DNA of 6,009 nt from Planctomycetota bacterium (GTDB taxonomy: Bacteria; Planctomycetota; Planctomycetia; Pirellulales; Thermoguttaceae). Below the pieces are notes generated by a model. That model had not been told where the DNA came from. It made no database searches and worked only from the letters and a program-made list of their open reading frames with translations. This document shows positions 5,948 through 6,009 of this stretch, one piece after another (the stretch's first letter is position 1; each line of letters starts with the position of its first letter). The position numbers and the translations under genes were made by a program. Location: the NCBI GenBank assembly GCA_023397045.1, contig JAEWUR010000711.1, positions 1 to 6,009 of the forward strand. The letters are read 5' to 3'.

Positions 5948-6009
5948 TCAGTTGGCAACGCGAATCGGCAGCCGTTTAGGACCCCATGTGCCCGGGCGAT
6001 CGTCAAAAC
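5948..6009 (-). CDS. Possible 3' end of an upstream gene, cut by the window edge
   Basis: On the minus strand a frame open to the window edge reads FDDRPGTWGPKRLPIRVAN and ends with TGA at 5950-5948. The gap to ftsH is 137 bp and contains the candidate ftsH promoter. The peptide looks protein-like, and its GTWGP is reminiscent of the G-x-WGP motif near the C-terminus of glucose-6-phosphate dehydrogenase, but nineteen residues cannot establish a family. A second minus-strand frame is also open from the edge, for 47 codons to a TAA at 5868-5866 (ending FGGPKTMPEAFRRAA). Only one of the two can be the real end. I slightly favour the shorter frame because the longer one would run up to the candidate -10 element. 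Confidence 0.35.
   Translation of the reverse strand, partial: FDDRPGTWGPKRLPIRVAN

Overview
The window looks like a piece of a planctomycete chromosome, probably from the Pirellulales and relatives. I infer this from a DUF6798-type polytopic membrane protein, a Ser/Thr kinase of the HxDxxPxN type, high-GC coding sequence, and gene borders full of short dispersed palindromic or G-rich repeats. The assignment rests on recalled family patterns; no database search was possible.

Layout, left to right. Positions 1-110 are low-complexity GTGG/CCATCC repeat. A plus-strand pair follows: a GT-C-like DUF6798 membrane protein (113-1687) and, 6 bp later, a Nudix CoA pyrophosphatase (1694-2470). The last ~50 codons of the Nudix frame run through repeats: a G-run array and one palindrome, with the stop codon in the next palindrome. 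The kinase gene is convergent (2559-3521, minus); about 90 bp of repeat-derived sequence separates the two stops. Upstream of the kinase on the same strand, a 231 bp spacer holds a possible kinase promoter and a four-copy inverted array of a GTTATGC/GCATAAC palindrome. That array overlaps the stop codon of ftsH (3753-5810, minus), which encodes a full-length membrane AAA+ zinc protease. The last 199 bp carry the ftsH ribosome binding site, a possible promoter, and probably the 3' end of another minus-strand gene cut by the window edge.

The four main genes do not form an evident single pathway. Membrane protein and Nudix are likely co-transcribed. ftsH and the kinase are co-directional but separated by the repeat array and probably transcribed separately. 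I found no CRISPR, tRNA, rRNA, transposase, defence system or clear new multi-gene system. The most notable signal is the repeat layer: at least four repeat types sit at gene ends, two of them appear to supply stop codons (Nudix and ftsH), and one probably creates a false N-terminal extension. The kinase also has unusual active-site motifs (HGDMAPGN, DLN).
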